A stretch of DNA of 64,000 nucleotides from Pantoea endophytica (GCF_002858935.1 NZ_PJRT01000009.1:248001-312000); one strand, 5' to 3'; numbered from the stretch's first letter, positions 9,230 to 18,639 are shown. The notes: generated by a model not told the origin, from the letters alone. Made by a program: numbers and translations.

Positions 9230-10120
9230 TTAAAGCGCCGCCACAATCTGCTGCCGCAGCCACTGCTGGGCCGGATCGCGGTGCAGACGTTCATGCCACA
9301 ACAGCAAAATATCAAAGCCTGGCACCTCCAGCGGCAGATCGACAACCGCGAGGTGCGAATCGTGACGCACCAACCGCTCGGGCAGTACCGCCACTAAATC
9401 ACTGCTCGCCAGCGTTTCCTGCATAAACAAGAAGTGCGGCACCGACAGCACCACGCGGCGTGAACGCCCGAGCTTCGCCAGCGCATTATCGGTGGCGGCG
9501 CTAAAGCCACCGCCATCGGGCGATACCATGACAAATTCCAGCTGACAGAATTGATCCAGCGTCGGTGGACGTTGCAATTGCGGGTGATCGCGCCGTCCCG
9601 CCAGCACATAGCGCTCGCTGAACAGTTTGCGTTGATGCAGCGTCGGCGGCGCGTTATCGCCCGTATGAAACACCACATCCAGCTCACCTTTTTCCAACTG
9701 CTGTGCTACCAGCGGCGGATTCAGCGCCAATATCGCCATACGACTTTGCGGCGCAGCTGCGCGGATCAGGTTGAGCGCGGGCAGCACCAACGCCGACGAG
9801 GTGTAATCGGTGGCGGCGATGCGCCAGGTGATATCGGCATTGGCCGGATTAAAGGTATCGGGCGGCGCTACCGCACGCTCAACCGCTTCCAGCGCCAGAC
9901 GCAGCGGCTCACGCAAAGCTTCTGCGCGCGCCGTTGGCAGCATGCCACGCGGCCCCGGTAACAATAGCGGATCGTCAAAATGCCTACGCAATCGCGCCAA
10001 CTGAGCGCTGACGGAAGGCTGCGAGAGATGCAAACGCTGCGCCGCGCGCGTGACGTTGAGTTCGCTTAACAGCACGTTGAGCGTCTGCAGCAGATTCAAA
10101 TCCAGCGAGTCGATATTCAC
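9230..10120 (-). CDS. LysR-family transcriptional regulator
   Basis: 296 residues, the standard LysR length. The N-terminal winged helix (DLNLLQTLNVLLSELNVTRA, AQRLHLSQPSVSAQLARLRR) is followed by a periplasmic-binding-fold effector domain. It is divergent from a flavodoxin-fold oxidoreductase, and the 91-bp space between them carries an inverted repeat (10123-10165) of the sort LysR proteins bind. Control of the oxidoreductase and of itself is the obvious inference; the effector is unknown, perhaps a quinone or electrophile. Confidence 0.92.
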   Translation of the reverse strand: MNIDSLDLNLLQTLNVLLSELNVTRAAQRLHLSQPSVSAQLARLRRHFDDPLLLPGPRGMLPTARAEALREPLRLALEAVERAVAPPDTFNPANADITWRIAATDYTSSALVLPALNLIRAAAPQSRMAILALNPPLVAQQLEKGELDVVFHTGDNAPPTLHQRKLFSERYVLAGRRDHPQLQRPPTLDQFCQLEFVMVSPDGGGFSAATDNALAKLGRSRRVVLSVPHFLFMQETLASSDLVAVLPERLVRHDSHLAVVDLPLEVPGFDILLLWHERLHRDPAQQWLRQQIVAAL

Positions 10121-10122
10121 TA

Positions 10123-10165
10123 TGGCTATACCTGAGATATCAGCAATTGATTTCCACTATAGCCA
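10123..10165. promoter_or_regulatory. Candidate LysR operator in divergent promoter region
   Basis: Arms TGGCTATA (10123-10130) and TATAGCCA (10158-10165) form a perfect 8-bp inverted repeat spaced by 27 bp between the divergent LysR and oxidoreductase genes. A shorter palindromic GATATC lies inside. Location and symmetry fit a LysR binding region. Confidence 0.5.
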
Positions 10166-10211
10166 GCGCCGACTTAATCTGCAGTGGTTTTCATCTCACA
10201 GGATTAAGCCC

Positions 10212-10991
10212 ATGAATGTACTGATTGTGTATGCCCATCCGGAACCGCGTTCGCTGAGCGGTTCACTTAAAGACTTTGCCGTGCAGCATCTGCAGCATGC
10301 CGGACATCAGGTGCAGGTCTCTGATCTCTATGCGATGCAGTGGAAAGCGCCGCTCGACGCTGCCGACACGCGCGCCCCATTTATGGGCGATCACTTCGAT
10401 GCGACGCTGGATTCTCGCTTCGCCTACGATCATCAGCTACAGGCCGCCGATATCGCCGCGGAGCAGGAAAAATTGCGCTGGGCCGATACGGTGATTTTCC
10501 AATTTCCGCTGTGGTGGTTTTCGATGCCCGCCATCATGAAAGGCTGGTTTGACCGCGTTTACGCCAACGGTTTTGCTTACGGCGTGGGCGAGCACAACGA
10601 ACAGCATTGGGGCGATCGTTACGGCGAAGGCAATCTTAGCGGCAAACGTGCAATGCTGGTGGTGACGACCGGCGGATGGGAATCGCATTACAGCCCGCGC
10701 GGCATTAACGGCCCGATCAACGATCTGCTGTTTCCGATTCAGCACGGCATGCTGTTTTATCCCGGCTTTAGCGTGCTGCCGCCGCTGGTTTTCTATCGGG
10801 TACAAAAGTCAGCAGCAGAACGATTTGCTGGCTGGTGCGATGCGCTGGCTACAAGGCTAGATACGTTGGCGGAAACCGCGCCCATTGCCTACCGTCAGCA
10901 GAACAGCGGCGACTATGAGATTCCTGCGCTGACCTTAAAGGCGGAGTTTGTCCCGGAAGAGAGTGGCTTTGGCGTGCATGTGAAGCGGTGA
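10212..10991 (+). CDS. NAD(P)H oxidoreductase, Flavodoxin_2 family
   Basis: 259 residues, starting at the ATG at 10212 (AGGA just upstream; the longer frame would run through the LysR promoter). N-terminal MNVLIVYAHPEPRSLSGSL is the FMN-binding loop of the Flavodoxin_2 family (MdaB, KefF, NQO1 relatives). FPLWWFSMPAIMKGWFDRVY and VTTGGWESHYSPRGING are further family motifs. It should be a cytoplasmic flavoprotein that reduces quinones or electrophiles with two electrons. The divergent LysR gene is its probable regulator. At 259 residues it is longer than MdaB-type enzymes because of a C-terminal extension of about 30 residues. Confidence 0.9.
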   Translation: MNVLIVYAHPEPRSLSGSLKDFAVQHLQHAGHQVQVSDLYAMQWKAPLDAADTRAPFMGDHFDATLDSRFAYDHQLQAADIAAEQEKLRWADTVIFQFPLWWFSMPAIMKGWFDRVYANGFAYGVGEHNEQHWGDRYGEGNLSGKRAMLVVTTGGWESHYSPRGINGPINDLLFPIQHGMLFYPGFSVLPPLVFYRVQKSAAERFAGWCDALATRLDTLAETAPIAYRQQNSGDYEIPALTLKAEFVPEESGFGVHVKR

Positions 10992-11021
10992 AAGGTGGCA
11001 GACTCGGCGCTGAGCCTGCTG

Positions 11022-11351
11022 TTACTCGTACAGCCAGCGCCCCGCTTTTGCTGATTCAATCAACATTCCCAGCGTGAAATCGGGTACCACCGGCACTTCA
11101 CGCTTATTGAATGGATTGAGAATCTGCGCCAGCGAGGGCTCATCGGGATAGTAGGTTTCAATGACGAATCCGCCGCGATCAACGCTGAACTCGCCGAAGA
11201 ACTCATCCATCAGCGCAGCGGCTTCTTCACGCTCGAAGTTAAGATCGCTATCGATATCAATTTGCGGCGTCAGCGTTTTTTGCTTAAACAGGTAAACGCC
11301 GTCGTAACGTCGCACCAGCTCGTAGATACGCTGCTCAATTTCAACTGTCAT
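11022..11351 (-). CDS. DUF1493 family protein
   Basis: 109 residues from the ATG at 11349-11351 (MTVEIEQRIYELVRRYDG); a frame 15 codons longer exists but its start region does not resemble the family. Matching features are a helical acyl-carrier-like N-terminal half (LTPQIDIDSDLNFEREEAAA, LMDEFFGEF) and a C-terminal part ending FTLGMLIESAKAGRWLYE. The function is unknown. No lipid- or polyketide-synthesis neighbours are present. It is small, acidic and probably cytoplasmic. Confidence 0.78.
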   Translation of the reverse strand: MTVEIEQRIYELVRRYDGVYLFKQKTLTPQIDIDSDLNFEREEAAALMDEFFGEFSVDRGGFVIETYYPDEPSLAQILNPFNKREVPVVPDFTLGMLIESAKAGRWLYE

Positions 11352-11478
11352 CGCTTCTGCACCTCCACTGATTTCACCGGAGCGCCATTCTGCCATGCAA
11401 TCCCAACAGTTGGATGAAAAAAATCTCCGCGGGAGAATTTTGAGACAAAGAGCCAGTTTTCCAGGCGGGATGCCTGGT

Positions 11479-11865
11479 TTATTGCGTTAATGCATCCCGA
11501 GCTTCTTTCAACTCATCTCGCGCGTCAGCCAGTTTACGCTGCTGCTTCTCAATTTTATCGCTGCGGCCTTTGGCCTGCGCTTCCCTTAGATCTTGTTCGC
11601 GCTCCTGCACTTTCAATTGCTTCTCGGCCACTTTCTGCTGGCGCGCTTTGAGCAAGCCGCTGTCGGTGCAGTTTGCATTGGTTTCGCGTAACGCCTTTTC
11701 CAGACCGGCGATGCGCGCAGCATTGCCATGCTCACGCGCCATCGCCAGCTCTTGCTGGATATCCTGCTTTTTAGCGGCGCAGCCGGTGGCTGGGTTGGCA
11801 GCCTGAACAGACGTCACGGTCAAAGCAGAGAAAAGAATCGAAAGGGAAATTAGGGTGTTTTTCAT
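11479..11865 (-). CDS. DUF1090 (YqjC-like) periplasmic coiled-coil protein
   Basis: 128 residues. A signal peptide ends at about residue 22 (SVQA-A). The mature protein is highly charged and helical: CAAKKQDIQQELAMAREHGN, AARIAGLEKALRETNANC and then a Lys/Glu/Arg/Gln-rich coiled coil. The two cysteines (in TGCAAK and NANC) probably pair. This is the DUF1090 pattern typified by E. coli YqjC, whose function is not settled. It precedes the A+T-rich helicase locus on the same strand but is 184 bp from it, so co-transcription is unlikely. Confidence 0.85.
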   Translation of the reverse strand: MKNTLISLSILFSALTVTSVQAANPATGCAAKKQDIQQELAMAREHGNAARIAGLEKALRETNANCTDSGLLKARQQKVAEKQLKVQEREQDLREAQAKGRSDKIEKQQRKLADARDELKEARDALTQ

Positions 11866-12049
11866 GGTGAACTCTTGGTTTACATTGATGGGTGCTATTA
11901 TAAGAAGAGTTCTTAAGAGGATCTTAAAGGTGCAAGCAACTTACTAAGCCGTTTCCATTAAGCTGCCGTTTGACGGTGAAAAAAGGCTTGGCGCTATTAA
12001 TTTGATACACATAACGCCAAACTCACCTCGGACATGATGTGGCTCCGCC

Positions 12050-15000
12050 TCACAATTGGCGTTGAATCAAACTCGTGTGAATCGTTTTAATTTCACCTTT
12101 TAAGTTATCTCCGCGATACACCATCGACGTATCGTACCGTTGATACTTATCTTCTCGTGTGGCGCTAAACCAATTAAACGAACCAACACACAGTAAACGC
12201 TCGTCCCCAATTACGATTTTACTGTGAACGCGATTGACCAGCTTAGTAGTAACACCAAACTCATTCAGTTTTTCCAGTGCGCTGTGAAGCCGCCGCTGTT
12301 TTTCTTGACGCTTTTCATAATCACTATGTTCGGTATTGTAATGCTTGTCCGTCACCACAGTAATATCAACACCGCGAGCACGTGCCTGAATCATTGAGTT
12401 TAAAAAGCCAGTTTGCTCAAGCATTTGCCAGGTCAACCAAGGAGAGACAATGGTAATGCTCTTCTCGATTGTACCCAATGTCTGATTCAGAAATGCATCA
12501 TGCTGATCTACCCCATGTAGCGTAGAAACGGGCATCTGGGCTGCGTTCAAGTCTTTACGTACCTGAAATTCAAACGCTAATGCGTTGCTGTCTTGTGCAA
12601 ACAAGTATTTTGCCAATAATCCTCTTGGCGAAGAGGCAGGTTGGATCTCAAATAAATCCATGTCCCCAAAGACCAGGAAACTATCTTTAGCGCGGGAGAC
12701 CGCAACGTTCAACATGCTGCTGTCGCTGTCGATAAATCCACCATCCTCATGTTTGGAATAAACTGGGGAGAAGATCACGATTGCTCTTTCTGCACCTTGC
12801 AGGGAGTGAACAGTGCCGACGGTCAGTGAATCATCATCTCCACCACAGTTAATACCCAGCTTACTCAATGAGGCTCTAATAGCGTTCACCTGCGCCGAAA
12901 ATGGCGTTACGATTCCCACCGTTTGATGCAGTGGTTTGTCATAATGATGCTCTATTTCTTCTTTATGGGTCGCCAGCCAAGCCGCTATTGTCTCGGCTTC
13001 ACAAGTGTTGTATCGGCTGCCACCGTTTGCCCGTTTACCCAACCCATTAATATGCAGATAACCCATCGCTGGAAAAAGTGTCTCTTTTTCACCGCCCCGT
13101 TTTGGCTGTAACTTGCCGTGGTAGCAGAGCGCGTTACAGTAACCGATGATGTTATCGAAACAGCGGCGATGCTCATACAGATACATGCCGCGGGCCAGAT
13201 CCGGGTCATACTGGTAGCGCGAGCTAAATTGGGCGATTTTCATCACGCTGCCCGATGCCGAGCTTTTCCCTGAATCACATATAAGCGCATAAGACTCCGC
13301 TAGCGCTTCCTGAGTACCGACAGGGAGGAGGTTCTCCTCAACCATATTGCCGATATCAATGCCCGGCAAACTGTTCCAGATGGGTGCGATCTGTTCCGTA
13401 TCGCCAATTACTAACGCTTTTTTTGCTAATGCGAAGGAGGCTGCGGCTACCTCCGGCAATACCTGCCCCGCTTCATCAACAATTAATAAATCGGCAAAAT
13501 TATAAAAATATCCGGATTCAAATTTCTTAGCGCCGCCAACATGTTCGCTGATGACCATATGACGAGGCAGCATGTAACAGGTCATCACCACACAAGGGGT
13601 GAGCTTCATTCTTCGATGCCAGCGAGCCAGGGTAGCTTTCGCCCCCTTACGACCTTTTTCCTTTCGAAGATCGCCAATGGCGGCCATGTCCATCAGCCAT
13701 CGCCCCTCCCAGTAGTGAGATGCAGTAAGAAATGCCGGGAATCGGATAGCCGTATCGGCGAGCGCATCAGCCACAGCAAGGGTTATCTCATCTTTGCCCG
13801 CATGTCCCAGGGAAACCGAGAAACCATGCCAAACTCGCAGAGCTTCGCTTTCACGTCTGGAAACGTCCTGAGCAAAATCAATCTGCTGCTGGTACTTGGC
13901 CTGCTCTTTTTGGGCGCGAGCAATAAGCCCGTCGATATAAGCATCAACATCTTCCGGCGCTGAGCCCTTAAACTCGGCCATTCTTGTACCAAACGTAGTG
14001 TCGAGTAAGAGGTTAATCTGATAGTGGCGCTTTGTACGAACCGCGGGAATCCAGGAGAAGATCGCATAGAGCATCGACTCACTGGCACGATACTGTTGCC
14101 ACTGCTTTTTACCCTGAGTTAACAACGCAATGTCTTTTGTGCTATCGAGCAGTAGCTTACTTTTATCGTGAATATAAAGGTCGAGGTCTTCGCTAAGGTG
14201 GATGCGCTCCTCGCGAATGCGGATCAAATTCCCCCAAGCCTGCTCAATATGTTTAAGCTGAGCTAACTGCGTGGTTAATCGCTCATGTAGTAGATTCACA
14301 ACTTGTTCTGGAGAACGGCATTCCGCAGATGGGAAGGCTACTTTTGCCCTCTCCAGATAAAGTACCAGCGCATCTTCAACGTATTCGGTAGATTCCACAC
14401 GGTTGAAAAAGTCTTCAGTCTGGTACTGTTTAGCGGCCTCAGCTTCACGCATTTGAGAAGGGAAATAAGCACCATAACTTTTTAGTTCCGGTAGCCAGCG
14501 CCCGGCCATAGCCCCTGTTCCAGTGGAAAAGTCTTTACCGAAGGCCTCAATGATATTGGTAACGGCTTGGTTGTTGGTTGAGGTGGCAATCACTACCGGT
14601 GGTTCAGATTTGTTAAATGCCGCTTTAACCCATTCAGTAGCAATGATAGAGAGAACAAGTGTAGTTTTTCCAGTTCCCGGCGGACCATTGACGGCAAGGA
14701 TATCGCCCGACTGCTGCGTGAGATAATGGTTAAGAGCGTCGCGCTGCGCCACAGCAAGCGGGAATTCATCTCCTGAATGGCCTAATCGCTCGCTGAATTT
14801 CGCATTAGATGCAAGCAACGGTTCCAGGATCGGCCTGGCAGCCGAAGCAAAGCGTGTTAATAGCGGAACCTCTTTCTTGCACACCCGAAGATGATCATAC
14901 AGAGGGAGGATATGGCGGCTGGCACCGCCGGGCTGGTTGGCTTTTATAACGTAACCATATTCGGCGAGTTCATATTGCTCGTGGGTGGCGACCCATTGTC

Positions 15001-15568
15001 CGATTACGTATTCCAGCAAATTGCTTATTTCAGTCTGAAATTTTTGCCACTGCAGCTGATGCTTCTCATACCGCTGGGCTCGCTGCTCGTCATTTTCCTC
15101 TTCGTATTGCTGTTCGTAATCCACTTCAAAGGTGGTCGAGTTATGCGTGGTTTTATATCTATCATATTGCGCCATCTCGCCAATTGAGAAGGTGCCTTTT
15201 GGGAGAGGCTCTAATAGATCACGGGGGATAGTGGCCGATGAAGTAGGGAACAAAAAACCTTCGCGATTAAGTAGCGCAGATGATACCAGCGGTGTGACTA
15301 TTCCAGGAGCGCCTGCCGTTCGCTCTTTGCCGTGCTGTAGCAAACGTAACCAGGCTTTAGGTCGTAGCACTACCTCAACGGTTTTTACCGTGTCACCTTC
15401 ACCCTCAAAAAACGCATTAACAGTCTCTTCATCCAGCCGTCCCGTGCTGATGTCCACCCAACGAGTAAATTTATCCGCATCCTTACGCTCAAATGCCCCT
15501 TTCCCTGATTCGGCATCGGCTAAAGAATTACGCCAGTATGATGTGAATCCCAGAGTATTCCTGTCCAT
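12050..15568 (-). CDS. SF1 (DNA2/Upf1-type) helicase fused to phospholipase-D nuclease-like domain
   Basis: 1172 residues. The N-terminal 270 residues are unrecognised and charged. The helicase core has a Q-like QRDAL (275-279), Walker [10 protein letters not shown] (295-303), Walker [10 protein letters not shown] (694-702), motif [15 protein letters not shown] (720-731), EHRR (799), [16 protein letters not shown] (916-931) and motif [11 protein letters not shown] (954-962). About 390 residues, partly coiled coil, separate Walker A from Walker B. The C-terminus (1020-1172) has one HKD-type motif H1115-S-K1117-x4-D1122 followed by VGSFNW, as in PLD nucleases. The gene is A+T-richer than its neighbours and lies 191 bp downstream of tRNA-Leu(CAA), with no partner gene. 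Helicase-nuclease fusions of this kind are common in phage defence; that role here is inference. AAGGGATGG precedes the ATG. Confidence 0.85.
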   Translation of the reverse strand: MDRNTLGFTSYWRNSLADAESGKGAFERKDADKFTRWVDISTGRLDEETVNAFFEGEGDTVKTVEVVLRPKAWLRLLQHGKERTAGAPGIVTPLVSSALLNREGFLFPTSSATIPRDLLEPLPKGTFSIGEMAQYDRYKTTHNSTTFEVDYEQQYEEENDEQRAQRYEKHQLQWQKFQTEISNLLEYVIGQWVATHEQYELAEYGYVIKANQPGGASRHILPLYDHLRVCKKEVPLLTRFASAARPILEPLLASNAKFSERLGHSGDEFPLAVAQRDALNHYLTQQSGDILAVNGPPGTGKTTLVLSIIATEWVKAAFNKSEPPVVIATSTNNQAVTNIIEAFGKDFSTGTGAMAGRWLPELKSYGAYFPSQMREAEAAKQYQTEDFFNRVESTEYVEDALVLYLERAKVAFPSAECRSPEQVVNLLHERLTTQLAQLKHIEQAWGNLIRIREERIHLSEDLDLYIHDKSKLLLDSTKDIALLTQGKKQWQQYRASESMLYAIFSWIPAVRTKRHYQINLLLDTTFGTRMAEFKGSAPEDVDAYIDGLIARAQKEQAKYQQQIDFAQDVSRRESEALRVWHGFSVSLGHAGKDEITLAVADALADTAIRFPAFLTASHYWEGRWLMDMAAIGDLRKEKGRKGAKATLARWHRRMKLTPCVVMTCYMLPRHMVISEHVGGAKKFESGYFYNFADLLIVDEAGQVLPEVAAASFALAKKALVIGDTEQIAPIWNSLPGIDIGNMVEENLLPVGTQEALAESYALICDSGKSSASGSVMKIAQFSSRYQYDPDLARGMYLYEHRRCFDNIIGYCNALCYHGKLQPKRGGEKETLFPAMGYLHINGLGKRANGGSRYNTCEAETIAAWLATHKEEIEHHYDKPLHQTVGIVTPFSAQVNAIRASLSKLGINCGGDDDSLTVGTVHSLQGAERAIVIFSPVYSKHEDGGFIDSDSSMLNVAVSRAKDSFLVFGDMDLFEIQPASSPRGLLAKYLFAQDSNALAFEFQVRKDLNAAQMPVSTLHGVDQHDAFLNQTLGTIEKSITIVSPWLTWQMLEQTGFLNSMIQARARGVDITVVTDKHYNTEHSDYEKRQEKQRRLHSALEKLNEFGVTTKLVNRVHSKIVIGDERLLCVGSFNWFSATREDKYQRYDTSMVYRGDNLKGEIKTIHTSLIQRQL

Positions 15569-15717
15569 TATCCATCCCTTGACATAATAAAATTATTGAT
15601 TTAATTGATATTAACGCAACCCATGGTTGAACATTGTCCACGATGAGAACGCGATCGCAATAATTTGTTTATGTTGCTAAGGGAGTGAGATTAGGTAAAA
15701 AGCCAGATTTCAGACAC

Positions 15718-15742
15718 AAAAAAAGCCGCTCGTAAGCGACTT
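15718..15742 (-). terminator. Rho-independent terminator of tRNA-Leu(CAA)
   Basis: On the minus strand, AAGTCGCT pairs with AGCGGCTT (one G-T pair) around a TACG loop, followed by a run of seven T. It lies 18 bases past the tRNA 3' end and separates the tRNA from the helicase gene. Confidence 0.8.
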
Positions 15743-15759
15743 AATTTTGCATCAATCGA

Positions 15760-15844
15760 TGGTGCCGAAGGCCGGACTCGAACCGGCACGTATCTCTACG
15801 GTTGATTTTGAATCAACTGCGTCTACCGATTTCGCCACTTCGGC
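15760..15844 (-). tRNA. leuX: tRNA-Leu(CAA)
   Basis: An 85-base class II tRNA read on the minus strand. The acceptor arms GCCGAAG/CTTCGGC end with an encoded ACCA. The anticodon stem GTTGA/TCAAC encloses the loop TTCAAAA, giving anticodon CAA. The D-arm has GGCGAAATCGGTAGACGC and the T-arm GGTTCGAGTCC. The variable arm is of the long leucine type. It equals E. coli leuX in length and anticodon, a frequent integration site for islands. A promoter lies just upstream and a terminator just downstream. Confidence 0.97.
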
Positions 15845-15872
15845 ACTGAAGAGGATGCGGAAAACGTTGGCG

Positions 15873-15900
15873 ATTATACCGTTACGAACAGCGTGCGCAA
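15873..15900 (-). promoter_or_regulatory. Sigma-70 promoter of tRNA-Leu(CAA)
   Basis: On the minus strand, TTGCGC (15895-15900) and a perfect TATAAT (15873-15878) are spaced by 16 bp. Transcription would start a few bases before the tRNA. Confidence 0.75.
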
Positions 15901-16117
15901 CCGGAATCGTTAGGGATGTGCGCTAAGCGTTGAAAAAAACAGCACTTCGCGGATAACTGCTTGTTATACCATCGATCCCGCCAACCGACGTTCAAAAATT
16001 AAAACCCAGAACGGTCCCAATTTTCCCCAATCAGCCCGATTAACTGGAACTTTCCGAATTCAAACCTCTCTTAACCAAAACTGACGCAGTCAGAACATAA
16101 AAGACAACGAGGTTGAG

Positions 16118-16627
16118 ATGAAAGTACAACGCATGATTTGGGGATGGGGCATCGCGGCAGCCATGGTTGCGGGGAGCGCATCGGCAGCAAGCTGGCAGGA
16201 TCAGCTGAGCAGCGCGGCATCGCAGCTGTCACAGCAAAACAACAGCACCAGCAACACCAGCACCACGCAGAATGGCGGCATGTCGCTCTCATCGCTTACC
16301 GGCCTGCTCAACGGCGGCGATAAAGCGGTGAGTTCCAACAGCATGACCAACGCCGCAGGCGTGATGTCCTACTGCGTGCAGCACAACGTGGTGGATAACA
16401 ACGTGAAGTCGGTAAAAGATCAGGTGCTGAGCAAACTCGGCCTGAACAGCACCACCGCGCAAGAGCAGAAAACCGATTACCAGCAGGGTTTGCAAGGCTT
16501 GCTTAACACCGGCAACGGTCAGCAACTGAATTTGCAAAGTCTGAGCAACTCGCCGATGGGTGAGAAGCTGAAAACCAAAGCCTGCGATGTGGTTCTGAAG
16601 CAAGGCAAAAAATATATCGGCATGTAA
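16118..16627 (+). CDS. yjjA: DUF2501 family secreted protein YjjA
   Basis: 169 residues. A signal peptide ends ASAA-S. A Ser/Thr/Asn/Gln-rich stretch (residues about 30-55) follows. The conserved DUF2501 part has MTNAAGVMSYCVQHNVVDNN, LSKLGLNS and SPMGEKLKTKACDVVLKQGK. In E. coli yjjA neighbours opgB and dnaTC; here it lies just beyond the tRNA. Its function is unknown; the two cysteines may form a disulfide in the periplasm. A strong bidirectional terminator separates it from the convergent MocR gene. Confidence 0.88.
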   Translation: MKVQRMIWGWGIAAAMVAGSASAASWQDQLSSAASQLSQQNNSTSNTSTTQNGGMSLSSLTGLLNGGDKAVSSNSMTNAAGVMSYCVQHNVVDNNVKSVKDQVLSKLGLNSTTAQEQKTDYQQGLQGLLNTGNGQQLNLQSLSNSPMGEKLKTKACDVVLKQGKKYIGM

Positions 16628-16642
16628 GGACGCGCCGATATC

Positions 16643-16670
16643 AAGGCGCGAGCTGTCCCTCGCGCCTTTT
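16643..16670. terminator. Bidirectional terminator between yjjA and MocR-type gene
   Basis: AAGGCGCGAG and CTCGCGCCTT form a 10-bp perfect stem with a 6-base loop. A T-run follows on the plus strand and an A-pair precedes it, fitting termination of both convergent genes. Confidence 0.8.
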
Positions 16671-16672
16671 CT

Positions 16673-18049
16673 TTAGTCCAGTAACGCTCGCGTCTCCAGC
16701 ACCGTTCTCTGCAACAACTCCCGCGCCTGGTCCAGCGACCGAATGTTGGTATAGCCAATCACTAGGCCATAACGTTTCTGCGTCTGCATATACCAGCCGG
16801 AGAGCGGCAATACGCGCAGCTGATGCCGCTGCCAAATCTCCGCCAGCGCTGTGTCCTGCGTGCCATGCGGCAGGAAGGCGACAATGTGCATGCCGCCATC
16901 CGTCAGTTCAAAATCAAACACATCCGGAAAACATGCCTGCAAGGCATCCAGCATCATGCGGCGTCGCTGCTGATAAAGCGTGCGCATCTTTTTGATGTGG
17001 CGATAGAAATGCCCTTCGCTGAGGAACTGCGCCAGAATCTTTTGCGGCAGCAGCGACATACCGGTTTCAAGGATTTCCCCCAACTCGCTGAAGCGCGCGA
17101 TGGTCTCTTTCGGCATCACCAGATAACCCACGCGCATCGCCGGCATCATGGTTTTGCTGAAGGTGCCGGTGTAAAACACCCGATCGTGCACATCCAGGCT
17201 TTTCAGCGCCGGAATCACTTTGCGCGTGTAGTGAAACTCGCCGTCGTAATCATCTTCAATAATCCAGCTGTCATTGTGCTGTGCCCACTCCAGCAGTTGA
17301 TGTTTGCGCGGCAGCGATAAGGTTACCGCCAGCGGGCTGTGATGCGTAGGCGTGACGATGGCGAAACGCGCATCGGCGTGATAGCGCAGCAGATAATCCA
17401 CATCCATGCCTTGCCGATCGACCGGCACGTAATGCAGATTCGGCGCGATGCGCTTCAGCAGTTTTTGCCCGAAGAAATAGCCGGGATCTTCAAACAACAC
17501 CTTGTCGCTTGGCTGCGCCAGCACCGCCAGAATCAGTCGCAGGTTGGCGCGATAGCCGCTGGTGATGAAAATCTGTTCCGGCTGGCAGTTAAGTCCACGC
17601 GAAATATTCAGGTAGCTGGCGATGGCTTCCCGCAGCGGCTGATAACCCATGACCGGCGGCAAAATCATCTCATCGGCGCGCAGGCTGCGCGCCGCTTTGC
17701 CGGAAATAAGCAGCCATTTTTTGTGCGGAAACGCATCCAGCGCCGGGATGCCAAGCCGCAGCTCGCCTTTGCTCTCGCGCTGGATTAACGCGCTCACTGG
17801 CGGCGCAGGCACTGCCGTTTTCCCGGTTTTTTCCGGCAGAATCAGTTCAGGATTAACGCGCGTGCCCTTCGCGCCCTGACTGACAAAATAGCCTTCGCCG
17901 ATCAGGATTTCATAAGCGGCTTCCACCGTTTTTCGCGCCACTTGCAACTCACTCGCCAGCGTACGGATCGCCGGTACGCGGTCGCCCGGCTTCAGCTGCC
18001 CTGCAAGAATCTGCTGGCGATATCGCGCATAAATCTCTTTATAACCCAC
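16673..18049 (-). CDS. MocR-type GntR/aminotransferase-like regulator (second copy)
   Basis: 458 residues. The N-terminal winged helix (YARYRQQILAGQLKPGDRVP, AIRTLASELQVARKTVEAAY) leads to an aminotransferase-like domain with TPTHHSPLAVTLSLPRK, IIEDDYDGEFHY and the PLP lysine in TGTFSKTMMPAMRVGYLV. It is clearly a paralogue, not a duplicate, of the regulator at 1861. It diverges from an AhpD-like gene 110 bp away, its most likely target. MocR proteins sense PLP or amino compounds; the effector here cannot be told. Confidence 0.9.
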   Translation of the reverse strand: MGYKEIYARYRQQILAGQLKPGDRVPAIRTLASELQVARKTVEAAYEILIGEGYFVSQGAKGTRVNPELILPEKTGKTAVPAPPVSALIQRESKGELRLGIPALDAFPHKKWLLISGKAARSLRADEMILPPVMGYQPLREAIASYLNISRGLNCQPEQIFITSGYRANLRLILAVLAQPSDKVLFEDPGYFFGQKLLKRIAPNLHYVPVDRQGMDVDYLLRYHADARFAIVTPTHHSPLAVTLSLPRKHQLLEWAQHNDSWIIEDDYDGEFHYTRKVIPALKSLDVHDRVFYTGTFSKTMMPAMRVGYLVMPKETIARFSELGEILETGMSLLPQKILAQFLSEGHFYRHIKKMRTLYQQRRRMMLDALQACFPDVFDFELTDGGMHIVAFLPHGTQDTALAEIWQRHQLRVLPLSGWYMQTQKRYGLVIGYTNIRSLDQARELLQRTVLETRALLD

Positions 18050-18159
18050 GCCATGCCCTACCTGTTTTCACGTTTTTTGACCCTTTTCACTCAGACATGG
18101 AAGTTTAAGATGCCCGCATCACCTTCGCATTGAAAAACGACTGACCTGAGGATAAAAAC

Positions 18160-18639
18160 ATGACTGCACGCGTTAACCACTTTAAAACCGTACCGACACT
18201 GGTCAAAGCCATGTCCGAACTCTCCATTAACGTCAGTAATGTTTCATTAGAAACCTCACTGAAGCATCTGGTCGATCTGCGCGCCTCGCAGCTCAATCAA
18301 TGCGCGTTCTGCGTCGACATGCATGTGAAAGAGGCCAAACTGCACGGCGAGCGCGAGCTGCGTCTGCATCATGTGGCGATCTGGCGCGAATCCCCGCTGT
18401 TCACCGCCAAAGAGAAAGCGGCGCTGGCGCTGACCGAAGCGCTGACGCGTCTGGGCGATAACGGCATCGACGAAGCGCTGTATAGCGAGGTGCGCGCGCA
18501 CTTCTCCGAAGTGGAGACCAGCGAGCTGACGTTCTGTATCGCGGTGATCAACACCTGGAATCGCCTGATGGTGCTATCGCAGATGACGCCGGGTGCACTG
18601 GACAGCGCTTATGGGTTGGATCGTGCTGATTTACGTTAA
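18160..18639 (+). CDS. Carboxymuconolactone decarboxylase/AhpD-like protein
   Basis: 159 residues of the CMD family (PF02627). The redox/catalytic motif C48-A-F-C51-V-D-M-H55 is intact, as in AhpD-type alkylhydroperoxidases, and the helical scaffold is normal (ASLETS-type helix, EKAALALTEALTRLG, VETSELTFCIAVINTWNRL). Such proteins reduce peroxides through the Cys pair or act as small-molecule decarboxylases; the CxxC form suggests the former. It is divergent from a MocR regulator, an arrangement often seen for CMD genes. AGGA is placed 10 bases before the ATG. Confidence 0.9.
   Translation: MTARVNHFKTVPTLVKAMSELSINVSNVSLETSLKHLVDLRASQLNQCAFCVDMHVKEAKLHGERELRLHHVAIWRESPLFTAKEKAALALTEALTRLGDNGIDEALYSEVRAHFSEVETSELTFCIAVINTWNRLMVLSQMTPGALDSAYGLDRADLR

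Noticed and set aside
11900..12060. attR-like copy of the leuX 3' end
   Set aside because: I searched by eye for a run resembling the tRNA 3' end and found none longer than a few bases.
12050..15568. Multi-gene restriction, BREX or DISARM system
   Set aside because: No methyltransferase, PglZ, DrmB or other partner gene is adjacent; only a single large ORF is present.
13000..15600. Plus-strand ORFs of 60-150 codons inside the helicase gene
   Set aside because: They are antisense shadows without ribosome sites or recognisable domains.
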